In this document: in pieces, positions 35,210-43,274 of the stretch
How the letters are laid out: the number at the start of each line of letters is the position of its first letter
Position numbering within the stretch: the first letter of the stretch is position 1
NCBI RefSeq assembly: GCF_024459955.1
Contig: NZ_JANFXK010000018.1
Coordinates: forward strand, 24,517 to 88,516
Reading direction: 5' to 3'
Source of the DNA: Anaerovorax odorimutans
Lineage (GTDB): Bacteria; Bacillota; Clostridia; Peptostreptococcales; Anaerovoracaceae
DNA: 64,000 bases
Notes under the pieces: model-generated
Told to the model about the DNA's origin: nothing
The model's database searches: none
The model's input: the letters and a program-made list of their open reading frames with translations, nothing else
Made by a program: the position numbers and the translations under genes

Positions 35210-36133
35210 CTATTTTCCGCTCAATTCCTCAATGTTATACGGAGTTGCCTGGTAAACGTAGTAGTTGAGCCAGTTGGAGAAAAGCAGGTTGGCATGGGCA
35301 CGCCACCGGAACAGAACCTCCTGCTCCGGATCATCGTCCCGGAAATAGTTGGCCGGCACCTGAATATCCATACCTTTATTGATATCCCGAAAATATTCGC
35401 CGGCCAGGGTGTCCTTGTCGTATTCCTGATGCCCCAGCACGAAAATCTGCCGTCCGTTTTCCGTGGAAATAATGTGGGGTCCCACCTCCGGCGAGTCGGC
35501 CAGAATCCGCAGCTCAGGATGCTCCTGAACCTCTTCTCTGCGGATTTCCGTATGTCTGGAATGGGGTGCGTAAAAAATCGAGTCGAATCCACGCATCAGC
35601 GGATTGTGAGCGCGGGTTACCCGGTGCTCGAAAACGCCGAATACCTTCTGATCCAGCAGGTGCTTATCGACACCGTAATAATAGTAAAGCGCCGCCTGTG
35701 CTCCCCAGCAGATGAACATATTGCTGTATACGTGAGTCTTGCAGAACTCGAAGATCTCGCACAGTTCCTTCCAGTAGTCCACCTGCTCATAGGGCATCTG
35801 TTCTACCGGTGCTCCCGTCAGAATCATACCGTCAAAATATTCGTGCTTGATTTCGTCCAGGGTCTTATAGAAAGCATCCATGTGCTCCTGGGAAATATGG
35901 GTGGATTCATGGGAATCCATCTGCACCAGAGTCATCTCCACCTGCAGCGGGCTGTTGGCCAGCACGCGCGCCAGCTGGGTTTCCGTCGCGATCTTGGTCG
36001 GCATCAGATTAACGATGACGATTTTCAGCGGACGAATGTCCTGGGTCATAGCCCTGGCCCGGTCCATGGTAAAAATATTTTCTTTTTGCAGCGCTTCGGC
36101 TGCCGGTAATTGATTTGGTATAATTAAAGGCAT
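35210..36133 (-). CDS. metA: Homoserine O-acetyltransferase (MetA type)
   Basis: 307 residues, the class I glutamine amidotransferase-like homoserine acyltransferase. Catalytic C142 (MFICWGAQA) is present, along with the downstream histidine and glutamate region (HRVTRAHNP, GHQEYDKDTLAGEYFRD). Residue 111 is Glu (GAPVE). In this family Glu111 goes with acetyl-CoA and Gly111 with succinyl-CoA, so O-acetylhomoserine is predicted. This agrees with the neighbouring O-acetylhomoserine sulfhydrylase. It starts behind GGGAGAT, 295 bp downstream of metY, with motif array 2 between them. Confidence 0.94.
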   Translation of the reverse strand: MPLIIPNQLPAAEALQKENIFTMDRARAMTQDIRPLKIVIVNLMPTKIATETQLARVLANSPLQVEMTLVQMDSHESTHISQEHMDAFYKTLDEIKHEYFDGMILTGAPVEQMPYEQVDYWKELCEIFEFCKTHVYSNMFICWGAQAALYYYYGVDKHLLDQKVFGVFEHRVTRAHNPLMRGFDSIFYAPHSRHTEIRREEVQEHPELRILADSPEVGPHIISTENGRQIFVLGHQEYDKDTLAGEYFRDINKGMDIQVPANYFRDDDPEQEVLFRWRAHANLLFSNWLNYYVYQATPYNIEELSGK

Positions 36134-36182
36134 CTATCTCCCTCATTTCTGCTGTAATATTATCGGTCCCCACACGCCCAAA

Positions 36183-36361
36183 TATCAATGGCGGCAAGAG
36201 GATAGCCTGATTTTGATAGTTTTATCGTGATTCAGGAAACAGAAAGCGGCTAACTATCAATCAAGCGATTTCAATTGCGTTATTTTGATAGTTTTACAAA
36301 GATTCTACCGCTTTCTTTGTTGAAAGTATCATTTCCTCGGTTTTTTATGTTCTGTTGGATA
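36183..36361. repeat. Motif array 2: TATCA/TGATA sites with exact 72-bp period
   Basis: TATCA at 36183, 36255 and 36327 (steps of 72) and TGATA at 36214 and 36286 (72), then a mutated GGATA at 36357. Site spacing (31 then 41 bp) equals that of array 1 at 2226-2477, 34 kb away, while the DNA between sites is unrelated. Segments between TGATAGTT and AACTATCA can also pair as imperfect hairpins; in the second one ACAAAG/CTTTGT extends the stem. It lies between metY and metA. Confidence 0.85.
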
Positions 36362-36388
36362 TTTTCGATTTTGGATAAAAGTCAAGCT

Positions 36389-36408
36389 GCCGGGATACGA
36401 GTCCCGGC
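36389..36408 (-). terminator. Possible terminator after metY
   Basis: GCCGGGA and TCCCGGC form a perfect 7-bp stem with a 6-nt loop 21 bp after the metY stop. The T-run (GACTTTTATCC) starts only some bases later, so termination may be partial and metA may be read through. Confidence 0.45.
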
Positions 36409-36428
36409 CCCCAGATTGGTGAAAAATG

Positions 36429-37718
36429 CTATTTCACTTTATCCAATGCCTGGTCAAAGTCGTAGATAATATCGTCAATGGATTCCAATCCCACGGATAC
36501 ACGGATCAGTGAAGGACTGATTCCTGCCGCGATCTGCTCGGATTCGGAAAGCTGTCTGTGGGTGGTGCTGGCCGGATGGAGCACGGAGGTACGAATATCT
36601 CCCACATGCACGACAATGCTGGTCAGATCCAGGTTTTCCAGGAACTTTTCGCCTGCTTCCTTGCCTCCCTTTACGCCAAAACACAGCACACCGCTGGCTC
36701 CCTTTGGCAGGTATTTCTGTCCCAGCTCATAATACTTGTCGCCCGGCAGTCCCGGATAAGTCACCCAGTCCACCATCGGATGCTCCTGTAAATGTTTCGC
36801 CAGCGCCAGCGCGTTTTCACAGTGGCGCTCCATTCTCAGGTGCAGCGTCTGCAAGCCCTGATGGGTCAGGTAAGCGTTGAGCGGCGCCATGGCGCAGCCG
36901 AAGTCGCGAACCAGAACAGCAGTCAGCCTGGTGCAGAACGCCGTCTGCCCAAATTTTTCATAAAAACGAAGGCCGTGATAGCTTTCGTCCGGCTCCGTCA
37001 GGCCCGGGAATTTGTCCGATGCTCCCCAGTCAAATGTGCCGCCTTCCACAATCATGCCGCCTACACAGCTGGCATGTCCATCGGAATACTTGGTCGTGGA
37101 CTGGATCACGATATCCGCGCCCAGTTCCAGCGGCCGGCACAGCGCCGGAGTCGCCAGCGTGTTGTCCACAACAAGAGGCACGCCGATCTCTTTGGCAATT
37201 TTAGAGAATTTATCGAAATCCAGAATGCTGAGGGCCGGGTTTCCCAAAGATTCGCCAAACACCGCCTTTGTATTGGGCTTTGCCAGCTTGAGGATTTCCT
37301 CAGCAGGAAGATCCTGATCCACGAAATCCACATCGATTCCCAGCTTTTTCAGGGAAACACCCAGCAGATTGTGGGTTCCTCCGTAGATATTGGAAGCCGA
37401 GATCACGTGATCGCCCGCATTGCACAGATTCAGCACGGTAATCAGCGTCGCCGCCTGCCCGGAGGAAGTAGCGATTCCTGCCGTTCCGCCTTCCAAAAGC
37501 GCCATCTTCTCTTCTAAAACTTTAACAGTTGGGCTTGCCAGTCTTGTATACATGAAATTGGGACTTTCCAGATCAAAAAGCTCCGCAACGTCCTGCGAAT
37601 TATAATATCGGTAAGTTGTATTCTGAACAATCGGAGGCACCTGCGGCTCACCGCTTCCCGCTTTGTATGCTCCGTGAACGCATTTTGTTTCAAATGCCGG
37701 TTTCCGTTCTTTCGTCAT
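36429..37718 (-). CDS. metY: O-acetylhomoserine sulfhydrylase (PLP-dependent)
   Basis: 429 residues of the Cys/Met metabolism PLP enzyme family. The PLP lysine lies in VIQSTTKYSDGHASCVGG (around residue 208). The N-terminal TKCVHGAYKAG..GEPQVPPIVQNTTY and C-terminal HPASTTHRQLSESEQ..AGI..SLIRVSVGLE are typical of O-acetylhomoserine aminocarboxypropyltransferases. It makes homocysteine directly from O-acetylhomoserine and sulfide. Together with MetA it forms a direct-sulfhydrylation route. No S-box or T-box was seen upstream; a sigma-A promoter is present at 37757-37785. Confidence 0.95.
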   Translation of the reverse strand: MTKERKPAFETKCVHGAYKAGSGEPQVPPIVQNTTYRYYNSQDVAELFDLESPNFMYTRLASPTVKVLEEKMALLEGGTAGIATSSGQAATLITVLNLCNAGDHVISASNIYGGTHNLLGVSLKKLGIDVDFVDQDLPAEEILKLAKPNTKAVFGESLGNPALSILDFDKFSKIAKEIGVPLVVDNTLATPALCRPLELGADIVIQSTTKYSDGHASCVGGMIVEGGTFDWGASDKFPGLTEPDESYHGLRFYEKFGQTAFCTRLTAVLVRDFGCAMAPLNAYLTHQGLQTLHLRMERHCENALALAKHLQEHPMVDWVTYPGLPGDKYYELGQKYLPKGASGVLCFGVKGGKEAGEKFLENLDLTSIVVHVGDIRTSVLHPASTTHRQLSESEQIAAGISPSLIRVSVGLESIDDIIYDFDQALDKVK

Positions 37719-37756
37719 AATCGTATCTCTCCTGTTCCTTTGTATAGATACTGAAT

Positions 37757-37785
37757 ATATTACACCATTTGTTGGGAAATGACAA
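37757..37785 (-). promoter_or_regulatory. Sigma-A promoter of metY
   Basis: TTGTCA, a 17-bp spacer and TAATAT on the minus strand, 39 bp upstream of the metY start. Confidence 0.6.
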
Positions 37786-37838
37786 GGAAGTTGTGGGGGC
37801 TTAGGTCTTTGTTTAAAACAATTCTTTTTCCGAAGCGG

Positions 37839-37867
37839 TTGACATCGCAGCTGTCAAATGGTAAAAT
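37839..37867 (+). promoter_or_regulatory. Sigma-A promoter reading into repeat copy D and the Rpn gene
   Basis: TTGACA, a 17-bp spacer and TAAAAT on the plus strand is a near-perfect promoter. TTGACA...TGTCAA inside it is also an inverted repeat, a possible operator. The transcript would cross repeat copy D before reaching the Rpn-family gene. Confidence 0.6.
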
Positions 37868-37898
37868 ATTACATGTAAATATATGGGATATTTTGGGC

Positions 37899-38345
37899 TG
37901 TACGATGCGAGCTGTCTGGTGAGAAGATGGCCTGTCTGACTGGCGCTTTTTGCTCTGAAATTGGACCAGAGCGGATAAAATCTGTGGGTTTGCGGGTGTT
38001 CCAGATTTATTTTTGTAAAATTTCCACTTAAGATTGTCCCGCAAGGGTAAGAAACGTTGCAAAAATGTCCGCTTTTGCCTGTTTTTTTGGATAAAAGATC
38101 CGGAAACAATTTAGCGCGTTATAACATGAAATCAGACAGACGTTTCTTCCTAGCTGAGCGCAGTCCAGAGACGGCGGAGAGCAGAGATTGTTTTTGGGTT
38201 TGCGACCAAATTCCAATTTTACCAGCAAGTCCTGCGACCATTACCCCCAAAGAAATACCTTGGTCGCAGAGCAAATTCGAAAAAAGCCGATTCGGCGGCA
38301 AGATCATAACCCTGCTGCGACTTGACTCGTATACTGTACTATTTT
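37899..38345. repeat. Dispersed non-coding repeat, copy D
   Basis: A full core in the same orientation as copies A and B, from GCGAGCTGTCTGGTGAGAAG through GATCATAACCCTGCTGCGAC to GTATACTGTAC. It contains the complete GCGACCAAA...TTGGTCGC module. The flanking end units are weak or lost. It lies between a strong promoter and the Rpn gene. Confidence 0.8.
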
Positions 38346-38411
38346 CATGTACGGTACGGAAGATTTTCTTGCCTTCATCAAACAAACTGCTATACTAAAA
38401 GGAGAAAGAAA

Positions 38412-39242
38412 TTGGAGAAAAAGAAAGAACTGAAGGATTTAAATTTACTGGATCGATTTTTGTTTGCCGAAGCCGTGGAGGACCCGGAGATTCTGCAGGA
38501 TATGCTGGAAATTATCTTGGGAAAAGATATCGTGCTGAAGCATCTGCCCCAGACCGAGAAGGAAGGCCGCCGGGCGGCCTGGAGCCGCCAGATCCGCATG
38601 GATGTGTGGGCCATGGATGAGAATGAAACCATTTACGATGCGGAAGTTCAAAAGAAAAACACCCACAACCTGCCCAGGCGAACTCGGCTGTATAACGGAC
38701 TCATCGACAGCAAGCTGCTGGAGTCAGGGGACATCGAATACAATAAGATGAACGACGTGTACATCATTATGATTATGCCCTTTGACCTGTTCGGGCTTGG
38801 CCTGTACCGTTACACCTTTCGCATGGCCTGCCAGGAAGTGCCCGGGCTGGAACTGGATGACGGAGCCACCAGGATCTTCCTCAACACCAGGGGAACCGAC
38901 CCCGCGGGCATCAGCCAAGAACTGATCGCCCTGCTGCGATATTTTGAAGAGACATCCAAAGAAGTGGCGGAGCATTCTTCCAGCAGCAGGATTCTGAACA
39001 TGCAGGAAAAAATCGAACAAATCCGATCCAGCGAGGAGATTGGAGTGAAATACATGAACGCATATGAGGAAAGGCTGCTGGAGTTGCAGGAGGCCAGAGA
39101 AGAAGGACTGAAAGAAGGCCGGGAAGATGGCCAGCAAAAAGCCTACAAGGAAATGGCTGTTGAACTGAAAAAGCTGGGCAGACCATTGGAGGAAATTTCG
39201 AAGGTCACGAAGCTGAGTATTGAGGAGATTGAGGCACTATAA
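38412..39242 (+). CDS. Rpn family PD-(D/E)XK nuclease / putative transposase
   Basis: 276 residues from a TTG start behind AAAGGAG. The N-terminal half (KDLNLLDRFLFAEAVED..., RIRMDVWAMDENETIYDAEVQKK) matches the Rpn/PDDEXK_2 family, with the nuclease residues D and E-x-Q-K visible in RMDVWA and YDAEVQKK (about 60-85). The C-terminal part is a charged helical tail (LQEAREEGLKEGREDGQQKA). Family members are recombination-promoting DNA nucleases, many also annotated as transposases. It is alone on the plus strand, next to repeat copy D; whether the two are functionally related is unknown. Confidence 0.85.
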   Translation: MEKKKELKDLNLLDRFLFAEAVEDPEILQDMLEIILGKDIVLKHLPQTEKEGRRAAWSRQIRMDVWAMDENETIYDAEVQKKNTHNLPRRTRLYNGLIDSKLLESGDIEYNKMNDVYIIMIMPFDLFGLGLYRYTFRMACQEVPGLELDDGATRIFLNTRGTDPAGISQELIALLRYFEETSKEVAEHSSSSRILNMQEKIEQIRSSEEIGVKYMNAYEERLLELQEAREEGLKEGREDGQQKAYKEMAVELKKLGRPLEEISKVTKLSIEEIEAL

Positions 39243-39277
39243 TCCCCTAAGAGTCCCCGGCGCTTTCCGCAAAAAAA

Positions 39278-39306
39278 GTCCGGCAATTCCCTGGAAACTG
39301 CCGGAC
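39278..39306. terminator. Terminator between Rpn and Bce-type permease genes
   Basis: GTCCGGCA/TGCCGGAC, a perfect 8-bp stem, is followed by seven T on the minus strand. It serves mainly the permease gene, which ends 31 bp away. Confidence 0.8.
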
Positions 39307-39336
39307 CAATATTCTCTGTTTAATATAACCTGTTTA

Positions 39337-41382
39337 TCAGCGTCCCGACCAGATATTGCGCCGGAACTCGATATAAGTCGCGATAAAATAGATCAGATAC
39401 ACACCCATGAAAAATGCCAGGGAGATGCCGTAATAGAATAGCACCGGTGTGTTTATCCCCGTATAGAAGATGAACTTATGGCTGGCAAAGACGGAAATCA
39501 CTCCGCTCATGACCGCCGCCACCAGCACCGGACATAAGTAGTAAATGGAAAGCTGTTTCAGCACCACTTTGTCGATCTCCTTTTCATTGAGTCCCAGCTT
39601 GCTCAGCACTTGATAGCGGAATTTGTATTTTGCCGCATCACCCAGCTGCTGCACGGAAAGGATCGTCATTGCCACGCATAAGAACACAATACTGATGTAG
39701 AAAAGCGGATAGCAGACAGCCGTGATAATGAAGCGGGTCTGCTCCAGCAGATTGGTCTGCACCAGAACCGTATCTGCCATGGTCACAACCTGATTGGTCC
39801 CGAATCCCCAGGTAATGCGCATATTCATCCGGCTCGTATCTTCATCTTCATAATTCTGGGTCTTGGCCAGCTTTTCCTGCAGTCCGTTCGGAGCCTTTCC
39901 TACGATATCCACAGCCATCAGCGAGTAAAACGGTTTCATGGATGCTGCCGCACTGTCGGGCACAACCAGTAAATAATCCGCCCCGTTTTCTCCGCTCTGT
40001 GAAAATGGTATTGTGGAGATTCCTTTGCAGCTCAGCTCTTTTTCGCCTGCCCGCAAAGGCTTTTCCTCCGCAAATCCTTCCATCGTATCCCGAATCCGTT
40101 CCTTTGTCTGAATCAGGTACTGATCTTCATCCAGGCTGACCTTTGAAAATCCCAGCATATGGCGCAATTTGTTATAATCCGAAAGCTTCATATAAGTATC
40201 ATAGTCAAAGAGCTCGTTCTCCCCTTCATCCGGGTACTTCTCCTTCAAGGGCTTTGTTTGCTGAAAATAAGGAAGATTCTCATAGAGATAGTCGTTTGCT
40301 GCCGTGCTCCCGTTCTCATAGATGCGGTAAATCATCTGATCCTTGACCTTTGTTTCCTTTTCAAGGACCTCCCGCTGGGCTGTAAAATCATCGTTTGTCT
40401 GATCACTGAATACGATCACATCGAAGGGAAGCTCCGCATCCAGCTCTCTTTGCTGAAAATCGCCGAACATCATGGCCACGGAGCAGCCGATCAGCGCCGC
40501 AGTAAAGAGAATGGTCAGGGTCCCCATGGTAAACCGCATGGTCTTGATCTTGGAAGCCATCTGGCGGAAAAGGAACAGATTGGAGCCCTTGTAGACCCGC
40601 TTGCCTTTGCGTTCGATATAGGAAACGGCCATGCCGGAGAAACCTACATAAAAGAGGTAGACGCAGACAATCAGCACCGCGATCATCGGCCACACATTGG
40701 CCAGAGTAAATTCTCCTGTAAATAGGAAAACCGCGAAGATCACGAAGTAAATCAGCGAAACAATGAACCAGACGGAGGAAGCCTTTCGTGTCTTTTCGTG
40801 CAGCTTCTCATTCTGCTTGTCCAGATAGATCAGGTCGTGGATGTTCATCTTTTTAAACTGCCGTTTGTTCCTCAAAAGGGCAAAAAAATAAACCAGCCCG
40901 TAAAGACAGATGGTCAACAGGAAGCCCCATCCGCTGACATGGACCGACAGATGGTACTGCCTGCCATAGATGCTGTAAAAGATCACCGTCAGCACCTGCT
41001 GCAAAAAGATTCCCGGCAGGATGCCCAGCAGAAAAGCTACGATTCCCAAAAGTCCGTTTTCCCGTATAAAAAGCTTGCTGATCTCTTTCTTTTTCATCCC
41101 CAAAAGCATATAGGTTCCGAATTCCCGGCTCCTTTTTTCCAGCATAAAGCGGATCATATAGTGGATCAGCCAGGCGATGATAAATATGATGAAAAAAGTA
41201 GCTATAGCGATCATGGCCGCCATCATTCCTCCGCCCTGGACGTACAGTTTGAGGATATCCTCTGAAAAAATCATCGAATCAAAGGCGAACATAAGCGCTG
41301 CGATCGCAGCCATGGTTACCAGATAGATCAGGTAATCCCGCATGGAACGGCGGGCGTTTCGAGCAGCCAGTTTACTCAGCAT
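39337..41382 (-). CDS. ABC transporter permease, BceB-type (FtsX domains)
   Basis: 681 residues from the ATG of MLSKLAARNARRSMRDY; the upstream extension of the frame is inside the ATPase gene. About ten helices are arranged as two FtsX-like domains (about 50-250 and 560-670), with a large extracytoplasmic segment after the eighth helix (about 320-540). This is the BceB layout that detects and removes peptide antibiotics bound to lipid II-cycle intermediates. It overlaps the ATPase stop by 11 bp behind GGGAGGTGACC, so the two are translationally coupled. Confidence 0.9.
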   Translation of the reverse strand: MLSKLAARNARRSMRDYLIYLVTMAAIAALMFAFDSMIFSEDILKLYVQGGGMMAAMIAIATFFIIFIIAWLIHYMIRFMLEKRSREFGTYMLLGMKKKEISKLFIRENGLLGIVAFLLGILPGIFLQQVLTVIFYSIYGRQYHLSVHVSGWGFLLTICLYGLVYFFALLRNKRQFKKMNIHDLIYLDKQNEKLHEKTRKASSVWFIVSLIYFVIFAVFLFTGEFTLANVWPMIAVLIVCVYLFYVGFSGMAVSYIERKGKRVYKGSNLFLFRQMASKIKTMRFTMGTLTILFTAALIGCSVAMMFGDFQQRELDAELPFDVIVFSDQTNDDFTAQREVLEKETKVKDQMIYRIYENGSTAANDYLYENLPYFQQTKPLKEKYPDEGENELFDYDTYMKLSDYNKLRHMLGFSKVSLDEDQYLIQTKERIRDTMEGFAEEKPLRAGEKELSCKGISTIPFSQSGENGADYLLVVPDSAAASMKPFYSLMAVDIVGKAPNGLQEKLAKTQNYEDEDTSRMNMRITWGFGTNQVVTMADTVLVQTNLLEQTRFIITAVCYPLFYISIVFLCVAMTILSVQQLGDAAKYKFRYQVLSKLGLNEKEIDKVVLKQLSIYYLCPVLVAAVMSGVISVFASHKFIFYTGINTPVLFYYGISLAFFMGVYLIYFIATYIEFRRNIWSGR

Positions 41383-42139
41383 GGGAAAGGTCACCTCCCG
41401 TGAGAGACAGCACTTCCAGGATCTCATCGAGGAACTGCTTTCTGCTTTTTTCACCCTTTCGCAGCTCATGGAAAATCTCGCCGTCTCTGAGGAAGAGAAT
41501 CCGGCTGCAATAGCTGGCGGAAAAAGCGTCATGGGTCACCATGAAAATCGTCGCTCCCAGATCCTCATTCATAGTTTTGAAGGTGGAAAGAAGGATCTGC
41601 GCTGACTTGGAATCCAGCGCGCCGGTAGGCTCATCGGCAAAGACCAGCTGCGGCCGGTTAATCAGCGCCCGCGCACAGGCACACCGCTGCTTTTGCCCGC
41701 CGGAAACCTGATGGGGAAACTTCGCCCCAATCTCTGCGATTCCCAGGCGCTGCATAATTTCATCGGTTCTCTTGCGAATTTCCTTAGCCGGCTTTTTGTG
41801 AAGCGCCATGGCCAGGGTTATATTTTCCTCAATGGTGAGGGTGTCCAGCAGGTTGAAGTCCTGAAAAACAAAGCCCAGCCGCTCTTTTCGAAACTGAGCC
41901 AGCTCATCGTCATTCAGTACCGTAATATCCGTATCTCCGTAATAGATGTGCCCGGAGGTAACCTTGTCGATGGTGGACATCAGGTTCAAAAGCGTACTCT
42001 TTCCTGAGCCGGAAGCGCCCATGACTCCCATGAATTCCCCCTCCTGCACCTCAAAGCTCACCCGGTTTACCGCCTTGGTCACATTTTCCTTGCTTCCATA
42101 ATATTTTTCGATATCACATATTCTGATCGTTCCGTTCAT
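41372..42139 (-). CDS. ABC transporter ATP-binding protein, BceA-type
   Basis: 255 residues. Walker A GASGSGKSTLLN (about 41-52), the Q-loop FQDFNLL, signature VSGGQKQRCACARAL (about 145), Walker B LVFADEPTGALD and the H-loop VTHD are all intact. The GASGSGKS/ADEPTGALDS context is that of MacB/BceA transporters. It starts behind AAGGAG, 100 bp downstream of the sensor kinase gene, with its own promoter and likely regulator sites in that gap. Confidence 0.93.
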   Translation of the reverse strand: MNGTIRICDIEKYYGSKENVTKAVNRVSFEVQEGEFMGVMGASGSGKSTLLNLMSTIDKVTSGHIYYGDTDITVLNDDELAQFRKERLGFVFQDFNLLDTLTIEENITLAMALHKKPAKEIRKRTDEIMQRLGIAEIGAKFPHQVSGGQKQRCACARALINRPQLVFADEPTGALDSKSAQILLSTFKTMNEDLGATIFMVTHDAFSASYCSRILFLRDGEIFHELRKGEKSRKQFLDEILEVLSLTGGDLSHAE

Positions 42140-42164
42140 TTGTGTATCTCCTTTCTCTGTGATA

Positions 42165-42224
42165 TCTAAAGTATAGAGCAGGACCCGCGCCCGATGTATC
42201 GCTTACGCTTACATGAATCTTACA
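42165..42224 (-). promoter_or_regulatory. Promoter and response-regulator site of the Bce-type transporter
   Basis: On the minus strand two direct repeats TGTAAG-N5-TGTAAG (42224-42208) and a following CGTAAGC are spaced 11 bp apart, as for OmpR-type regulator dimers. A TATACT -10 box lies about 30 bp downstream. The regulator is probably the response regulator encoded at 43275-43946. Confidence 0.55.
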
Positions 42225-42239
42225 GATTTGAAAGATAAC

Positions 42240-43262
42240 TCAGATCCCGTAATAATCGCTTCTGGGGAAGGTCAGGTCAATTCTGGTATAGCGGCCTTCC
42301 TCTGACGCTGCGCTGATCTCGATTCCCAGCTTGCGGCACAGCTTACGGCACAGATAAAGTCCGATCCCCGTAGATCTTGCTCTGCTGCGTCCATTGGTCC
42401 CAGTGAACCCTTTGTCGAAAATACGGCTGATCTCGCTCCCTTTGATCCCGATGCCCTCATCCTCCACAGAAAGCCGCACGCCGTTTTTCACATCCCGCCC
42501 CAAAATCCGGATCTTTCCGCAGTCTTCCTTTTTATATTTTGCCGCGTTGATCAGGATTTGGCTGAGGATAAACTGCAGCCACTTGCCATCGCTGAAAACC
42601 TTGCCGCAGGAGCAGTCCACCTCAATGGTCATCCTGTTTGCGATCAGGAAGGATTTATTTCTGGCAATGGTCTGGTTTATCACCTCTTCCAGATCCGTTT
42701 CCTCTATGAGATAGTCCTGGTACACCGAATCGGACCTGGCGTAGAACAGCGCCGATTCCACCAGATTTTCCATCTTGGAAAGCTCCGGCAGGATCTTTCT
42801 GGCCGTCTCCTTGGCATCAGGCTCGGTCTGATTCTGACAGACCAGAGCCGCAGCCGTTATGGGCAGCTTCACATCGTGTATCCAGCTCTCAATGTATTCT
42901 TTGTATTCCTTTTGCTCATCCTCCAGCCTGCGAATGGCCTCGATGACCGACTTATTGGAGCGCCGGATAATTTCCCGGTATTTTTTATCCTCGCTGCGGC
43001 TGGGCCTGCCCATGACTTCTCCCAGCAGATAGGGTTTGTCCAGCTGATGAAAAATAGCCTCTATCTCCTTAAAATAACGGTTTCTCCGCGCATACCTGCA
43101 GGCAAAAAAAATCACCAGCAGGAAAGCCCAGCCCACAAGGAGCAGAATCGTCATGCTTATATCCACCCCTCCTGCCGTAAGGTAAACGGCCACTGCCAGC
43201 ATAGCGGACAAATTCACAAGCAGCGCCGGCATCCGGTCTTTCAGATATTCAAAAATGGTCAT
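42240..43262 (-). CDS. Sensor histidine kinase, BceS-type
   Basis: 340 residues. Two short helices near the N-terminus (about 12-55) have almost no extracellular loop, the intramembrane-sensing type that listens to its ABC transporter. The H-box is IESWIHDVKLPITA (around residue 127). The N-box reads FILSQILINAAKYK, and the G-boxes read VEDEGIGIKGSEISRIFDKGFTG and STGIGLYL. The ATG at 43262 has GAGGAG; a GTG three codons upstream does not. The gap to the response regulator gene is 12 bp. Confidence 0.92.
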   Translation of the reverse strand: MTIFEYLKDRMPALLVNLSAMLAVAVYLTAGGVDISMTILLLVGWAFLLVIFFACRYARRNRYFKEIEAIFHQLDKPYLLGEVMGRPSRSEDKKYREIIRRSNKSVIEAIRRLEDEQKEYKEYIESWIHDVKLPITAAALVCQNQTEPDAKETARKILPELSKMENLVESALFYARSDSVYQDYLIEETDLEEVINQTIARNKSFLIANRMTIEVDCSCGKVFSDGKWLQFILSQILINAAKYKKEDCGKIRILGRDVKNGVRLSVEDEGIGIKGSEISRIFDKGFTGTNGRSRARSTGIGLYLCRKLCRKLGIEISAASEEGRYTRIDLTFPRSDYYGI

Positions 43263-43274
43263 CCGTCTCACTCC

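Noticed and set aside
2226..36361. IHF binding sites (WATCAA-N4-TTR)
   Set aside because: TATCAA matches the first half, but the TTR half is missing at most sites, and the exact alternating spacing is not explained.
36134..37800. SAM (S-box) riboswitch or T-box upstream of metA or metY
   Set aside because: Neither the conserved S-box core (AGAG...GGGACTGGCCC...GGCAACC) nor a T-box sequence is present.
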